A stretch of DNA of 64,000 bases from Turnera subulata (GCA_028386065.3 JAKUCV010005477.1:47436-111435); one strand, 5' to 3'; counted from the first letter of the stretch, positions 10,421 through 22,598 are shown. Notes: generated by a model not told the origin, from the sequence alone. Numbers and translations are program-made.

Positions 10421-11346
10421 GACTAAAAAATATAGCACTAAATTCTATTTCTATGTATGTACTTGCCTATTTGCATAACTTGCCTTAAATCATGCGACCT
10501 TTGTGTGTGATACACCCTTTAAGTGCGTGCTAAAATAACAAATGAAAACATAAAATTGTCATGCAATGGTGTCATTTTGTGCATCTGTGGTTTTATTTCC
10601 TAAAATCCAGTAATCAACAACAATAATATGACCCAAGTTGACGTCTCCAATTTATAAGACAGTCAAGTGCCAACGAAATATAAACTGGCGGAGCATCCGC
10701 ATTCGATATTTTGACAGAAAGGATCAGCGTCCCGCAGGTTGGTTAGCATTTGATTTAATAACATTAGAGGGTCCAGTCCTGTTGAAGGGAAAACAAGCTT
10801 CTTGACAGCGATTCCGCCCAAGTTAACATCAGTAAAGCGTACAGAAATGACGGCCCAGAGAATCCAATATGGGGCCATCCTTTGTGACAATCTTGATGTG
10901 GTGACACCCAAGCAAAGATGCAACGGGAACGGATAATCAGATACAAGCTACTGCAGAAGATGTTGAAGCGCAGCCACGTCTACAACCACATTAAAGGGCT
11001 ATACAACAGAAAACTATGAGGAGAGTATCTCTGGAGCACCCTATCAAGCAGAATACATACAGCAATGGAGGAAGGACAGCCTTGAGCGAAAGCTGGCTTT
11101 AACCCGACTACTAGACCACAGACACTGTTGACCATCGAACTTCCTTGAGCAGCAAGAGATCATCCACAGCACATTTCCTCCTCAGAATGGTTCATTCTAA
11201 CCTCCTCGATCTTGTAATAAATAACCCCAATGTGCATCTGAATTCTCCGAGGGATAGCTTTCCAGTAGATGAGTTGACAATCAATTGGAGACACTTAGAA
11301 AGCATGTATTCCAGCCACATTTCGTGCATCTGGACATCCATTAGAA
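10421..11346. other. 3' region downstream of the RecA gene
   Basis: Non-repetitive sequence beyond the RecA stop. An 86-codon open frame on the minus strand (10663-10923) has no recognisable domain. The part nearest 11346 should hold the RecA 3' UTR. Nothing else is supported. Confidence 0.35.
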
Positions 11347-14300
11347 TCATACCTTCCTTTCAAACAATTCTCTCCTCAAGGTTGTAACTACTCTATCAAG
11401 CACTTGTTCATTTGCAGCCAGATACTGCTCTGCTTCATGTTCATCACCTAAAATCTCTCCTTCAATAAAGTACTTACTTCCTTCTTTCGCAATAATTCCA
11501 TTCTCACAAGCCAATTCCAAAACCTCAGATTCCTGGCAGAGTCCTTTCCCAAAATGTATCCCAAGTTCAGCTTTTTTCATAGCAGGTGCTAACTTATTTT
11601 TTACCACTTCCACATTCAAATTAAGTCCGGTTACCTGAGGAACAAAAGTTGTGACCAGAAAAATAAGAGTAATAAGGCCCTGATCAACTAAAGCATGCTA
11701 GCATTAAAAAAAAAAAAAACAAAAACTAAAATGGGCATGCATGCAGTTCAATTATAAAAGTCAAAACCAGCGACAAATCCTAAGTCACACAAAAGATCCA
11801 AACAAAGTCAATTCATGAAAGCTAAATCACAGCCACAAAGAACCAGTAACAGATGAAAAAAAAATAATTGGAGCGAGGAAAAATAACGATTTGACAAACA
11901 TGAAATGAAAAAGAGGACAAAGATAGAGTAATATGTAACTGATGTCGAACCTTGCACCCTGACATACCACCATTACTCATCTAGAAAGCACATGACCTCT
12001 TGTTACAAATTTATAGGAAACACAGAGGAAAAACAAATTCGGTTAATACTTCAAAGACATCTTCAAGAGACACAAACAATTTATTCAAAATCCTTGAATA
12101 GGTACAATGAGAAAGTTTACCTTTTCCCCAGTCTTGCGCAATTCTGTTCTGATCATTCTCAACCGTATAGCCGAATAGAATTTCAAGGCATTTCCCCCAC
12201 AAGTTACCTCCTCTGCACGTCCAAAGGGATTTCCTGATTTTACGCCGGATCTAACCTGGATAAGAAAATAAAAGCTAATGAACCATTGTAATTATCACCA
12301 TCAAGCAGCCAATACAGTTTGTATACAAGCAAAAAAAAAATGAAAAAGCAGACGGCAGACTTTCACCTGATTAAGGAAAAGAATTAGAGTTCGAGACTGG
12401 CATAGAGAAGGATAGATTTTTCTAAGTGCCTGGGTCATTATACGAGATTGTGCATCTTCAAAGGTGCATCCTATCTCTCTATCAATCTCACTTTGGGGGA
12501 GAAGAGCAGCCACCTTTGAATACCATGTGGAAACCATGACGAGCATCAAATTATATAGAGACAAAGTAGAGGAAAAGAAAAGGCAGCAAACTAATCCATT
12601 AGAGAAAACTTATAGACTCCTATTCAAACATATCCGTGAGTGTTCATGAAAAAGCCTTTCAAATAAAAGAGAAGGTGAAGTGTAGTCCTCTCTCTGAAGA
12701 AATGCTTTTACTATTTAAAAAAGAAAGAAAAAAGCCATCAACATAAGGACATGCACTGTAAATCAGCGGCATAAGGCAATAGATACTGCCAAGAATGCAG
12801 AATTGCAGAAAAAACAGAAAGCTGCTAGGACACCTAAATAAAAGGTGCATATGTTTGGAGGTAGAAATCAACCTAACCAATCAGACTGAAGCTGAGAGGA
12901 CACCTAAATAAGAGGTGCATATGTTTGGAGGTCGAAATCAACCTAACCAATCAGACTGTAAGAAGCATGATTTGAAAATGTGTTTTAAACAGAACAAATG
13001 ACAAGAAGAAACCATTTGTGATGCTTCTATCAGTGAGTAACACACTCCATGTTATTGGCTACTTTTGCATGCCAATAAACCAAGGATCTACTTGCAAGTG
13101 GAAACGCATAGAGGAATAGTAGCTTGATCAGCTTGAGAGGAAAACAGGGAAATAGGGACCACCGTTGATTAGTTGAAAATATTCCAGCTGTGGTTTATTT
13201 TTTATGCCCATAACCTAAGGGTGCTCACTCCTCAATAAATAGGCAAAGGCCAAACCCATGGTCGAAACTAGCACCATTAAGAAACCCCACTGAAATAGCA
13301 ACAAGGAAAAGAATTTGTTATAGTGAATCAGGCTTCAAACGTTTGATGGTTCAGGCGTATGGCACTGGGTGGTGCAGTTAGAAGGCATCAACAGAGTTTC
13401 TGGGACCAGGAGAGTTTCACTGTTGCTAGATTAATTTGGTGTGTTAATGGTCACATTAACAGACCCGTCCTTTGAAGCAATCTGAAGTCCAAGTGGCAGA
13501 GCGAAACCATACAATGCAATCTAACCAGAGATGAACCAAAAAGCTCATTTTGACAATTATGATCAGTTGACCCAACTCCACCAAATATTCCAAAATATAG
13601 GTAAATTGTGGAACTACTTAGCCATAAGAGTTTACTTCCACCTAAAGTTTTTACGAAATTAGCATTTATGGCCACACAACAGACACATTTTGGGGCAAGA
13701 CATGTGAGAATTAGCAACCCTAACTGGATTTCAGCTTTTTTGTCAAGACAGTAAAAGTTGGAAGGAACAAGTTTAGATGAAACAAAAGAAAAAAGGATTG
13801 AATTGTCCAAGACCAAAGGTAGGCCTACAAGCAGCGGTAGCAGAAACAAGATGAATTAAAGACATTCAGCTGGAGAAATCAAATTAGGTAAGTTCATGAA
13901 TGTGCGGATGCATGTCTGAATGTAGACACATAAATTAATCACTTACACTATCGACCACAATAACATCGATGGATCCACTTTTGGTCAGCGTATCAACCAT
14001 ACTCAGCAAGTTTTCGGCAGAATCAGGAGGGCAAATAAGTAGGTTTTCTCTGTTTACACCTATTGAGGCAGCAAGTGAAGGGTCCATTGCATTCTCCACA
14101 TCAAGATACGCACAATATCCTGCCAAGAAAGTCAGATACAGCAAAGGTGACTTTAGACTTCAAGTATAAAAAGAGCCAAAGTATCCCAGGGTATTTAGAT
14201 ACTGATACAAAGAAAGATCAACTACCGGATCCAGAGATCCCAAAAATTTTTTTAGATGTTCATTTACTCTATCTCTATAAAGATGCATACTTTTTTTTTT

Positions 14301-16248
14301 TGGGGGGTGGTGGGTGGGTTTGAATACGATCTCGAGTTGTTTAAGGTGAAATGAGACCCCACTGAGCAGCCCCTCTTTATGCCCACCGGATATAATGCGA
14401 CTTTGAAGAAATAATAGCTTTGTCAATCAGCAACATATATCTTCTTTACAAATTGTAATGTCTGTACTAATTAGATGAAAAAAAACTGATCCCTTGTTAA
14501 ACCAGAGTTATTCAAAGTATCTTGCACTCAGATTCAAGCACAAAAATTTACCAAATTATCTCACCTCCACGCTTTTGAGCTTCCCTGATAACATGAAGTG
14601 CAAGTGTTGTCTTTCCAGAAGCTTCTCGCCCATAGATTTCAACCATTCTTCCCTGTAGAGTGCACAATACAATTTTCACCAAGTTGTAGTGACTAATCCA
14701 AATTGTCATGCCAAATTCGCAAAGCTATGTAACTAAATACCTAAACATTGATCAAGAAGCAATTAAGGCACAAAAGTTGTATACTGAATCCTTGTTTGAT
14801 ATCGATGCTGCAGTTCAAATTTTTCAATAGAAGAATCTCAACAGTTGAGCAACACAAGTTTGTCCTCACTACCTTCATAACCATCGATGAAGACAGCTAC
14901 CAACGAATATAAAGAGCCGGGATATGACCATGAAGAAAACCAATGCCAAGAGATAACGTAGATATCTTTTGAAAGAAAAACAAAGAAGGATGCCAACTAA
15001 TCACACAGATTTCTTTTCAAAAAGGACGAAAAATTTCAAGAAATAAAGAGATTTGAAAAGATGTTTCACACAAAGTAGAGAACAGGGGAAGCTGCAATTT
15101 ACTCTAAACCTAATCCCACAACAATGTGCATGACCTTACAAGGTTACCTTTGGTAGTCCACCAACGCCAAGAGCAAGGTCAAGCTTCAATGAGCCAGTAG
15201 ATATCACAGGAGCACGCCGTGACTTGAAAAAACGCTGCAAGGACAACATAGACTCTCGACCAAACTCCCCAGAAAGCTGGGTCAGGGCCAGACGAAGAGC
15301 ACTATCTTTCTCTGCCACCCGAACCTCGTCATGGAGTTCATCTGGTTCAAACCCTGAAATTTTCAACAAGAAATATGAATGCTCATTTTTTTCAATGTTA
15401 CCTTCTTTTTTCTTTTTCCTAAAACTTAAACTAAAAGATATCTTACTCGACAACTACCCTAGATCAATGATACAGTACAACAACACCACACAAACACACA
15501 AGTAACAGCCTGGCCAAGAACCTAAAACGAGATGCTTAGTCAAATAAACCATGCAATTCAGCTCGAATAGTAAAAGAAATGCTTTACCCTTAGCAACTTT
15601 CCTCAGATTTATATGCTCTCACTTACTAAACCACCAAAAACCAAAACCAACTAGCATTGAATGCCTTAAGGCATGTTGCATTTCCCTTAAACCCCAAGGT
15701 CCAGGGTTCGTGTATGGAAGTTGGGTTGTTGATAATGGTCTCACCTTACAGTAGAACCACAGGGAGAGATTAGTCCGGCAGTGGGCTACGGATACTCTTC
15801 TACTATTAAAAAATAAAACTACCAAAACAAGGAGAGGAAAGAAAAAACAGAGAGAGAAACATAGAGAGAAGAATAACTGAATGGTGGGTGTGTACCTATA
15901 GAAGAAAGCTGGTGAACACGCCTTGCTGTGAAAGTGATAATATCTCTTCTTCTTCTTCTTCTTATTCCTCCTCCATTCTGCCCCAGAAAAGCAGAATCGG
16001 ATTTTTAAAAAACGAAGTCAAGGGAAAGCTTAAATACCGGTGAAATTTGTAATCCCACAACAAGAATTGCTAAAAAATGGAGATGGAAAAAATAAATTGC
16101 AGATATCCAATGACTTGAAACCAGGAAATATAAAATAATAATAATAATAATAACAAAAGCAAAGCAAAGGAAGGAAGGAAGGAAGGGGATAGAGTGGAAC
16201 CTGGAAGAAAGAAGGGAGAATAGGAGGAGAGCGGATAAGTCTCGCCAT
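11347..16248 (-). CDS. RECA2: RecA-type recombinase, organellar, RECA2-like
   Basis: ATP-dependent strand-exchange protein of bacterial ancestry that keeps organelle DNA recombination in check. Eight exons on the minus strand: 16201-16248, 15896-15977, 15148-15353, 14565-14652, 13947-14119, 12367-12513, 12121-12255 and 11347-11634. All introns are GT-AG and phases close to 388 aa. The N-terminus ([10 protein letters not shown], then an Arg-rich run RRRRRR in exon 2) fits a mitochondrial targeting peptide. Walker A is GREASGKT (residues 120-127); Walker B ends in VIVVDS (194-199); loop L2 lies in [11 protein letters not shown]. The C-terminus ends soon after the core and lacks the acidic tail of bacterial RecA. 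Choice of RECA2 over RECA1 or RECA3 comes from the [10 protein letters not shown] and ALRKIYPS regions as I remember the families. A SINE and a tandem duplication lie in introns. The frame is intact. Confidence 0.9.
12827..12966. repeat. 70 bp tandem duplication in a RecA intron
   Basis: Two copies of a 70 bp unit, beginning AGGACACCTAAATA, lie head to tail in the long intron between exons 5 and 6 and differ at few positions. They contain no splice signal used by the gene model. Confidence 0.8.
15640..15815 (+). mobile_element. Probable SINE in RecA intron 2
   Basis: A tRNA-like head has TAGCATTGAATGCC and a B-box-like word GGGTTCGTGT (15704-15713), followed by the plant SINE word ATTAGTCCGGCAGTGGGC and an A-rich end (15803-15815). 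It lies between exons 2 and 3 of the RecA gene. Flanking A/C-rich sequences look like a blurred target duplication. Confidence 0.5.
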
Positions 16249-17105
16249 TTTTCCTTTGGGGGTTTTGTGGGTTTTGGTGTTAGTGTTAAGAGTATTTTAG
16301 GGTTTTATTACTTTGGGATTTTTAGCGCTTCATTTTTTGAACTTTTTGGGCTTTATTACTTTGGGATTTTTACCACCGTTATAGGCTTTTTTCTGTTTTT
16401 GCTCTTCCCATTACGCGCCTTTTAACTTTCAGGACTGTAATGTAATAACTTGTAAGCCTAAGCCTTGTATTTTTGAGTCTTAATTAATAAAAATTGGATT
16501 AATTCTCTATTTTGACATTTTCCAAAAAAAAAAATTATATTGCATAAAAAAGAGTAGATGCTTGGATCAGTGGATTTTGTTATAAACATTGGTGCTTGCT
16601 TGCCTCTTGGGTCTTTTTGCATTGTGCTGGGATATGGAAATAGAAGCTTAACAATGTTGTCCTTCATCTTTTTTTTGTCCGTAAACATGAGTATTTCATT
16701 AATTAATTTGATAAAGCATGAGTAGATAGCATACAGATCTAATGTCCACAAATACAAATCCAACTAATGGTACACTGAAATAGAGCTCGCCAGATATAAT
16801 GATCCAAGATATATGACATAAAAATAATGAAAAGATAGATATAACTTATTCTCAGCTCAAAGTTCTGGTCGCCAATAGCATTGAACCTAGTCAACATGAG
16901 AAAATTGGACGATCTTACACTAGTTAATACGGGTAGGGTCCCCAAATTTCATGAAGTTGACTTAATATCTTTCAAATTCGGCATTTGATCTTCACTCAAG
17001 ACTTATTTTGATGTCTTGTTCCTAAGCCAAATTTCATTAAACATGAACTGAGGCTTAACTATATGCAAAACCGGGTCAGGATCGTGAGGGTCGCCGCCTT
17101 CTTCG
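16249..17105. other. Region between the RecA start and element 3
   Basis: Holds the RecA promoter side (G/T-rich near 16250-16400, no clear TATA) and then unique AT-rich sequence. The last stretch, 17070-17105, is a short GC-rich piece in which element 3 landed; its continuation is at 23381-23440. No gene is seen. Confidence 0.4.
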
Positions 17106-17865
17106 TGTTGTAGTGGGTCCAAACCCACATGGACCCAACTTAAACATTGTGGGTTAAAGAATTAAAAAAATAAAGGGTTGTGTGTGGCATCTTTTTTGTG
17201 TGGGTGTGTGCGTGAGTGGCATTGTGTGTATAGCAGCAAAAGAAACACAGGCAAAAAAATTAGAGAGGCAGTGGTTCTTTGGCCGAGAGGAAGAGGAAAG
17301 AAAAGGGAGAAGTATGCTCATCTTTGCAAGCTTTGATCGGATAGCAAACGGAGTCCGATCTTGATGAAATTTCAGTATGTTGTTCTCCTCTTCTAGCTCT
17401 ACAAAGTGAACGGAGCTGATCGTTGAGAAGCTTTATGTTTTCGGGTATTGGTGTTATACCCATTTGGTGAGACTTACCCACTTCTCCTCTAATTTGTTGC
17501 TTGTAATCCACTAGTATAGTGATAAGTTTGTTGTTGGAGCCAAGATATATTGTTGTTGATGTTGCTGTTAGTGTTTTAGCCTTTAGTTTTATCTAGGGAG
17601 GAAGCTTGATTGTGAACCCATTATTATTTGATATATTGGAAGATTGACGGACTTCGGTCTCGTGGTTTTTACCCCGTCTTGGGGTTTTCCACGTATATTC
17701 GGTGTTGTGGTTGTGTTGGTTTTGATTGCTAGTATTTGTTGGCTTGGTTGTTGATATCTCATTTTGGTGGCACAAAGAGGGGAAATTAATTAACCGGATT
17801 ATTCCGCTGCGCATTTTGATTTCGGTTAATTGTTGTTGTCTTGAATTGGTGTGATTTTCCCAACA
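17106..17865 (+). repeat. 5' LTR of element 3
   Basis: TGTTGTAGTGGGTCC to TTTTCCCAACA, 760 bp, with 5 bp inverted ends. The matching 3' copy is at 22615-23380. Confidence 0.95.
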
Positions 17866-17868
17866 AAC

Positions 17869-17883
17869 TGGTAGTGGAGCCAA
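17869..17883 (+). other. Primer-binding site of element 3
   Basis: TGGTAGTGGAGCC starts 3 nt after the LTR. It is a variant of the plant Copia site TGGTATCAGAGC, complementary to initiator Met-tRNA. Confidence 0.75.
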
Positions 17884-17917
17884 GGTTCATTGTTTGTGGT
17901 TTCTTGTGCATATCAAA

Positions 17918-18814
17918 ATGGAGGATAAGGCTAGCTTGATAAAACTCACTTCATCGAATTATTGTGTATGGAAGATGTATATGGAGGATCCTTTGTATTG
18001 CAATGATTTGTTTGGGCCTATTGAGTGTGAAGGCCAAAAAACAGCAAGTACAAGTGACAAAGAGTGGAATTCTTTGAATAGAAAGACAGTTGCTAATATC
18101 CGGAAGTGGATTGATGTTAGTGTGGTTCATCATGTTAGCAAGATCACAGATGCTTATGAGTTGTGGAAGAAGCTGGAAGATTTGTTTGAGAAGCGGAGTG
18201 CGCAGAATAAGGCCTTTATGATTAAAAGGCTTGTGAACCTGAAGTACACAGATGGGCAAGATATGTCAGAGCACTTAAACAACTTTCAAGTGACCTTGAG
18301 CCACTTGACTACTTTGGGAATAAATCTAGATGATGAAGTGCAAGCATTGATTTTGTTGAGTTCTTTGCCAGACAGTTGGGAGACTTTGACAGTATCTCTT
18401 AGCAATTCTGCTCGTGCTGTGAAGCTCACTTTAGATGCAGTGAAGGATAGTGTGATGGATGAAGCTGCCAGGAGGAAAGAACTAGGGGTTAAGTCCACTG
18501 AGTCGGAGGCCCTTGTTGCAGAGAACAGGGGGAGGAGCAAGAGCAGAAAGCCGCAAGGAAGAAAACATTCCAAGTCTCGTGACAAGAAGAAAGAATGGAA
18601 GCCTAGAGGAAATTCCAAATTCAGAAGTGAGATTAGATGTTATTATTGTGATAAGCCAGGACATATCCAAAGAGAGTGTAGAAGCTTCAAGAGAGATCAA
18701 GAAAAAGAAGAAAGCAAGAAGGTTGCCAAAGAAGATTCAAGTGCAGTGGCAATTGATTCTGAAGATGATTTCTTCCTTCTATATGAGGAGGAGAGTATTA
18801 ATGTTGCACAATAA
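17918..18814 (+). CDS. Gag of element 3 (Copia nucleocapsid protein)
   Basis: An open frame of 298 codons from the ATG at 17918, which is the first ATG after the primer site. The N-terminal half is the Copia gag fold (KLTSSNYCVWK near the start, then a Leu-rich helical region). A basic stretch rich in Lys/Arg/Ser is followed by one CCHC zinc knuckle, CYYCDKPGHIQREC, near residue 240, and an acidic end. A TAA (18812-18814) directly precedes the protease frame, which continues in phase. It could be a loss or an element-level gag stop; the many other stops favour loss. Confidence 0.8.
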   Translation: MEDKASLIKLTSSNYCVWKMYMEDPLYCNDLFGPIECEGQKTASTSDKEWNSLNRKTVANIRKWIDVSVVHHVSKITDAYELWKKLEDLFEKRSAQNKAFMIKRLVNLKYTDGQDMSEHLNNFQVTLSHLTTLGINLDDEVQALILLSSLPDSWETLTVSLSNSARAVKLTLDAVKDSVMDEAARRKELGVKSTESEALVAENRGRSKSRKPQGRKHSKSRDKKKEWKPRGNSKFRSEIRCYYCDKPGHIQRECRSFKRDQEKEESKKVAKEDSSAVAIDSEDDFFLLYEEESINVAQ

Positions 18815-20433
18815 GAATACACATGGGTTTTAGACAGTGGTGCTTCCCGACATGTCACACCTTGTAGAGAGTTCTTTAGTACCTACGAGAGTGGTGATTT
18901 TGGCTCATTGAAGATGGGTAACAAGTCCGATGCTCAGATTGTTGGAGTCGGTGATATTTGTCTAGAGACCAATCTTGGATTCAAGTTGCTACTCAAGGAT
19001 GTAAGACATGTTCCAGATCTTCGATTGAATTTGATCTCCACCGGCATTCTTGATGATGAGGGATATCACAGTAGCTTTGGTAATGGGGTTTGGAAGCTTA
19101 CTAGAGGAAAAGGTACAATTGTCATGGCAAAAGGAAAAAAGGAGAATACTCTCTACCGGACTCAAGCAAAGCCTTGCTATGATGAAGTAAATGCCATTGA
19201 GCATGAATTCTCTATAGAGTTGTGGCATAAGAGGCTTGGGCACTTGAGTAAGAAAAGCCTATAATTGCTTGCGAAGAAAGAGTTCTTGCCAAAAATATCA
19301 GGTACCTTGTCTAAATCTTGCACTCATTGTTTAGTTGGCAAGCAACATAGAGTGTCTTTCCATACTTTTCCTCCATCTAGAAAAAGTAATGCTCTTGATT
19401 TAGTTCACCCTGATGTTTGTTTTATGAGTGATAGATCCAATGGAGGTGCTTTGTATTTTGTAACCTTTATTGATGACCACTCTAGAAAAGTGTGGGCTTT
19501 TGTGTTGAAGAGCAAAGATCAAGTACTTGATGTCTTCAAGAAGTTCCATGTCAGTGTTGAGAGAGAAACTGGGATGAAGTTGAAGGCCGTTAAAGCGGAC
19601 AATGGTGGCGAATACCGAGGGCCATTTGAAGAGTATTGCAACTCTTATGGCATCAAGCTTGTGAAGACACCTCCCAAGACACCGCAGCACAATGGTGTAG
19701 CAGAGAGAATGAACAGAACCAATTGCAACAGAGTTGTCAGTATGCTTTCTCATACCAAATTGCCTAAGTCATTTTAGGGTGAGGCAATGAGGACTGTGGT
19801 TGATTTGATCAATTTATCTCCTTCCACGGTACTTGATGATGATGTTCCAGATAGAGTGTGGAGTGGAAAGAATGTGTCCTACAAGCACTTGAAGGTGTTT
19901 GGTTGCAAGGAATTTGTTCATGTGTCTAGAGATGAGAGGTCCAAGCTTGATAGTAAGACCAAGCAGTGTATCTTCCTTGGATATGGCATAATGAGTTTGG
20001 GTATAGATTATGGGATTTGAAGAACAAAAAGATCATAAGGAGCAGAGATGTGGTGTTCTTTGAAGACCAGACACTAGAAGATTTTGATGAGATGGAAAAG
20101 CCTAGTACTTCCTCTTCTTCTAGTGAGGTACTAGGTGGCCCGAGTATAGTTCCATTTGTCCATGCTGATCACGGGGGAGATGTGCAGAATGATGATGGTG
20201 ACGAAATTGGTCATAAGCCCGATGATGTTCCTACAGTTGATAATGATGCACCGGAGCATGTTGATGTGGAGCCACCACCACAGCCACAGTTGAGAAGATC
20301 ATCAAGAGAGCCTCAACCGTCTACACGGTATCCATCTAATGAGTGGGTGATAGTTACAGATGAAGGAGAACCAGAGAGCTTTGAATAAGCCATGTCACTT
20401 GATGATAGAAGAAAATGGTTGGAAGCCATGCAA
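18815..20433 (+). pseudogene. Pol of element 3, protease and integrase part, broken
   Basis: Protease is shown by DSGAS near 18834-18848. The pre-integrase zinc region has WHKRLGHL followed by CTHC. The integrase core shows DDHSRK and DNGGEYRG, and the chain continues to AERMNR. Stops at 19262-19264, 19775-19777 and 20386-20388 and a one-base frame change near 19990 break it. The 660 bp double palindrome follows at 20434. Confidence 0.9.
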
Positions 20434-21093
20434 TGTGAAGGCCCTCCCCCCGAGGGACCCACCAAATCCAGGTATTGTTACATCACTCCCTCCGCCCGAT
20501 TAAATCCTTTACCATGCTGCAGCACTAGGGATTCGAACTCGGGACGTGATGCTTTTTATCCCCCTCAAGGAGAGCACCTTCACCAACTCATCTGCAGATG
20601 GATTGGTGAAGGTGCTCTCCTTGAGGGGGATAAAAAGCATCACGTCCCGAGTTCGAATCCCTAGTGCTGCAGCATGGTAAAGGATTTAATCGGGCGGAGG
20701 GAGTGATGTAACAATACCTGGATTTGGTGGGTCCCTCGGGGAGAGGGCCTTCACAGAGGAGGCGCCTTTTTTGTGAAGGCCCTCCCCCCGAGGGACCCAC
20801 CAAATCCAGGTATTGTTACATCACTCCCTCCGCCCGATTAAATCCTTTACCATGCTGCAGCACTAGGGATTCGAACTCGGGACGTGATGCTTTTTATCCC
20901 CCTCAAGGAGAGCACCTTCACCAACTCATCTGCAGATGAATTGGTGAAGGTGCTCTCCTTGAGGGGGATAAAAAGCATCACGTCCCGAGTTCGAATCCCT
21001 AGTGCTGCAGCATGGTAAAGGATTTAATCGGGCGGAGGGAGTGATGTAACAATACCTGGATTTGGTGGGTCCCTCGGGGGGAGGGCCTTCACA
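20434..21093. mobile_element. 660 bp double palindrome (foldback insertion) in pol of element 3
   Basis: Two 322 bp units (20434-20755 and 20772-21093) are separated by 16 nt centred on the palindrome AGGCGCCT. Each unit is an almost perfect inverted repeat with arms of 161 bp and no loop; the centre of unit 1 is CATCTGCAGATG at 20589-20600. Ends are TGTGAAGGCC...GGCCTTCACA. The 5 bp TGCAA is present on both sides (20429-20433 and 21094-21098) and the interrupted codons resume exactly after it. An arm contains TGGTGAAGGTG (20604-20614) and GAGTTCGAATCC (20649-20660), good fits to pol III A and B boxes at tRNA spacing. No protein is encoded. It may be an inverted-dimer SINE or a foldback DNA transposon. 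Confidence 0.85.
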
Positions 21094-21098
21094 TGCAA

Positions 21099-22598
21099 GA
21101 TGAGATGAATTCCTTGCATGAGAACAATACTTAAGAGTTGGTTGAGTTACCAAAAGGGAGGAGAGTACTTAATAACAAATGGGTCTTTAGGCTAAAGACG
21201 GAAGAAAGTACTTCACAGCCAAGGTACAAGGCGAGATTGGTTGTGAAAGGATTTGGTCAAAAGAAGGGGATTGATTTTGATGAAATCTTTTCTCCCGTTG
21301 TGAAGATGTCTTCTATCCGGGTTATTTTGGGTCTGGCCGCCCATTTGCACTTGGAGATTGAACAACTTGATGTGAAGATAGCTTTTCTCCATGGTGAGCT
21401 AGAGGAAGAATTCTACATGAAGCAACCAGAAGGGTTTGAAGTCAAGGGAAAAGAGAACCTTGTATGCAAGCTAAGGAAGAGCTTATATGGTCTTAAGCAA
21501 GCACCGAGGCAATGGTACAAGAAGTTTGACTCCTTTATGATAGATCATGAGTTCAGCAGGACTACCTCTGATCATTGTGTCTATGTCAAGAGGTACTCTG
21601 ATGATAATTTTACTATCCTCTTGCTATATGTGGATGATATGTTGATTGTTGGCCATGATGCAAAGAAAATCCAAAGTTTGAAGAAAGCTTTGAGTAGTTC
21701 ATTTGCAATGAAGGATTTGGGACCAGCAAAGCAAATACTTGGCATGAAAATCTCTAGAGACCGAAACAAGAAGAAATTGTGGTTGTCTCAAGAAAGATAC
21801 ATCGAGAAGATTCTTGATAGGTTCAACATGAGCAAGGCAAAACCGGTGTGTTCTCCACTTGCGGCTCACTTTAGGCTTAGTTCCAAGCAAAGTCCTACAA
21901 GTGACCAAGAGAAGGAAGAGATGAAGAAAGTTCCTTATGCTTCAGTCGTGGGTAGTTTGATGTATGCCATGGTGTGCACTAGGCCGGATATTGCCTATGC
22001 AGTTGGTGTTGTCAGTCGGTTCATGTCTAATCCGGGTAAAGAGCATTGGTTGGCCGTAAAATGGATATTGCGGTATCTCAGGGGTACTTCTAGTTTGTGT
22101 TTATCCTTTGGCCATGGGAGTCCGATACTTGAGGGGTATACGGATGCGAATATGGCAGGAGATTTTGATTCTAGGAAGTCTACTTCTGGGTTCATGATGA
22201 CCTTTACAGGGGGAGCCGTGTCATGGCAATCAAAGTTGCAAAAGTGTGTAGCATTGTCCACTACAGAGGCTGAGTACATTACCCTGATAGAGGGTGGAAA
22301 AGAAGTTATGTGGATAAAGAAACTTTTTGAGGAACTTGGTCTTAGTCAAGACAAGTTTGTTGTGCACTGTGATAGTCAAAGTGCCATCCATCTCAGTAAG
22401 AATCCTACCTTTCATTCAAGGTCCAAGCACATTGAGGTGCGGTATCAATGGATACGGGAAGCTATTGAAATGAAGCAATTGTGTGTTGAGAAAATCCATA
22501 CGGAGGATAATGGCTCCGATATGATGACTAAGCCACTACCAAAGGAGAAGCTTGTTTTTTGCCGGAAGCAAGCGGGCTTGGTAGAGCCCTCCATGTGA
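21099..22598 (+). pseudogene. Pol of element 3, reverse transcriptase and RNase H part
   Basis: Open from after the stop at 21132 to the stop at 22596-22598 (486 codons). It shows the Copia RT start NNKWVFRLK, the palm motif YVDDMLIVG near 21625, and the RNase H region with ALSTTEAEY, CDSQSAIHL and SKHIEVRY. The frame itself is intact, but it is cut off from gag and integrase by upstream stops and the 660 bp insertion. Confidence 0.92.

Noticed and set aside
10663..10923. 86-codon frame on the minus strand downstream of the RecA gene
   Set aside because: No domain, no splice partner; more likely 3' UTR or intergenic.
13451..13849. 132-codon frame on the minus strand
   Set aside because: Lies in an intron of the RecA gene and has no recognisable family.
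20392..21153. Open frames inside the 660 bp palindrome
   Set aside because: The same peptide appears in both orientations because the DNA is an inverted repeat; it is not a gene.
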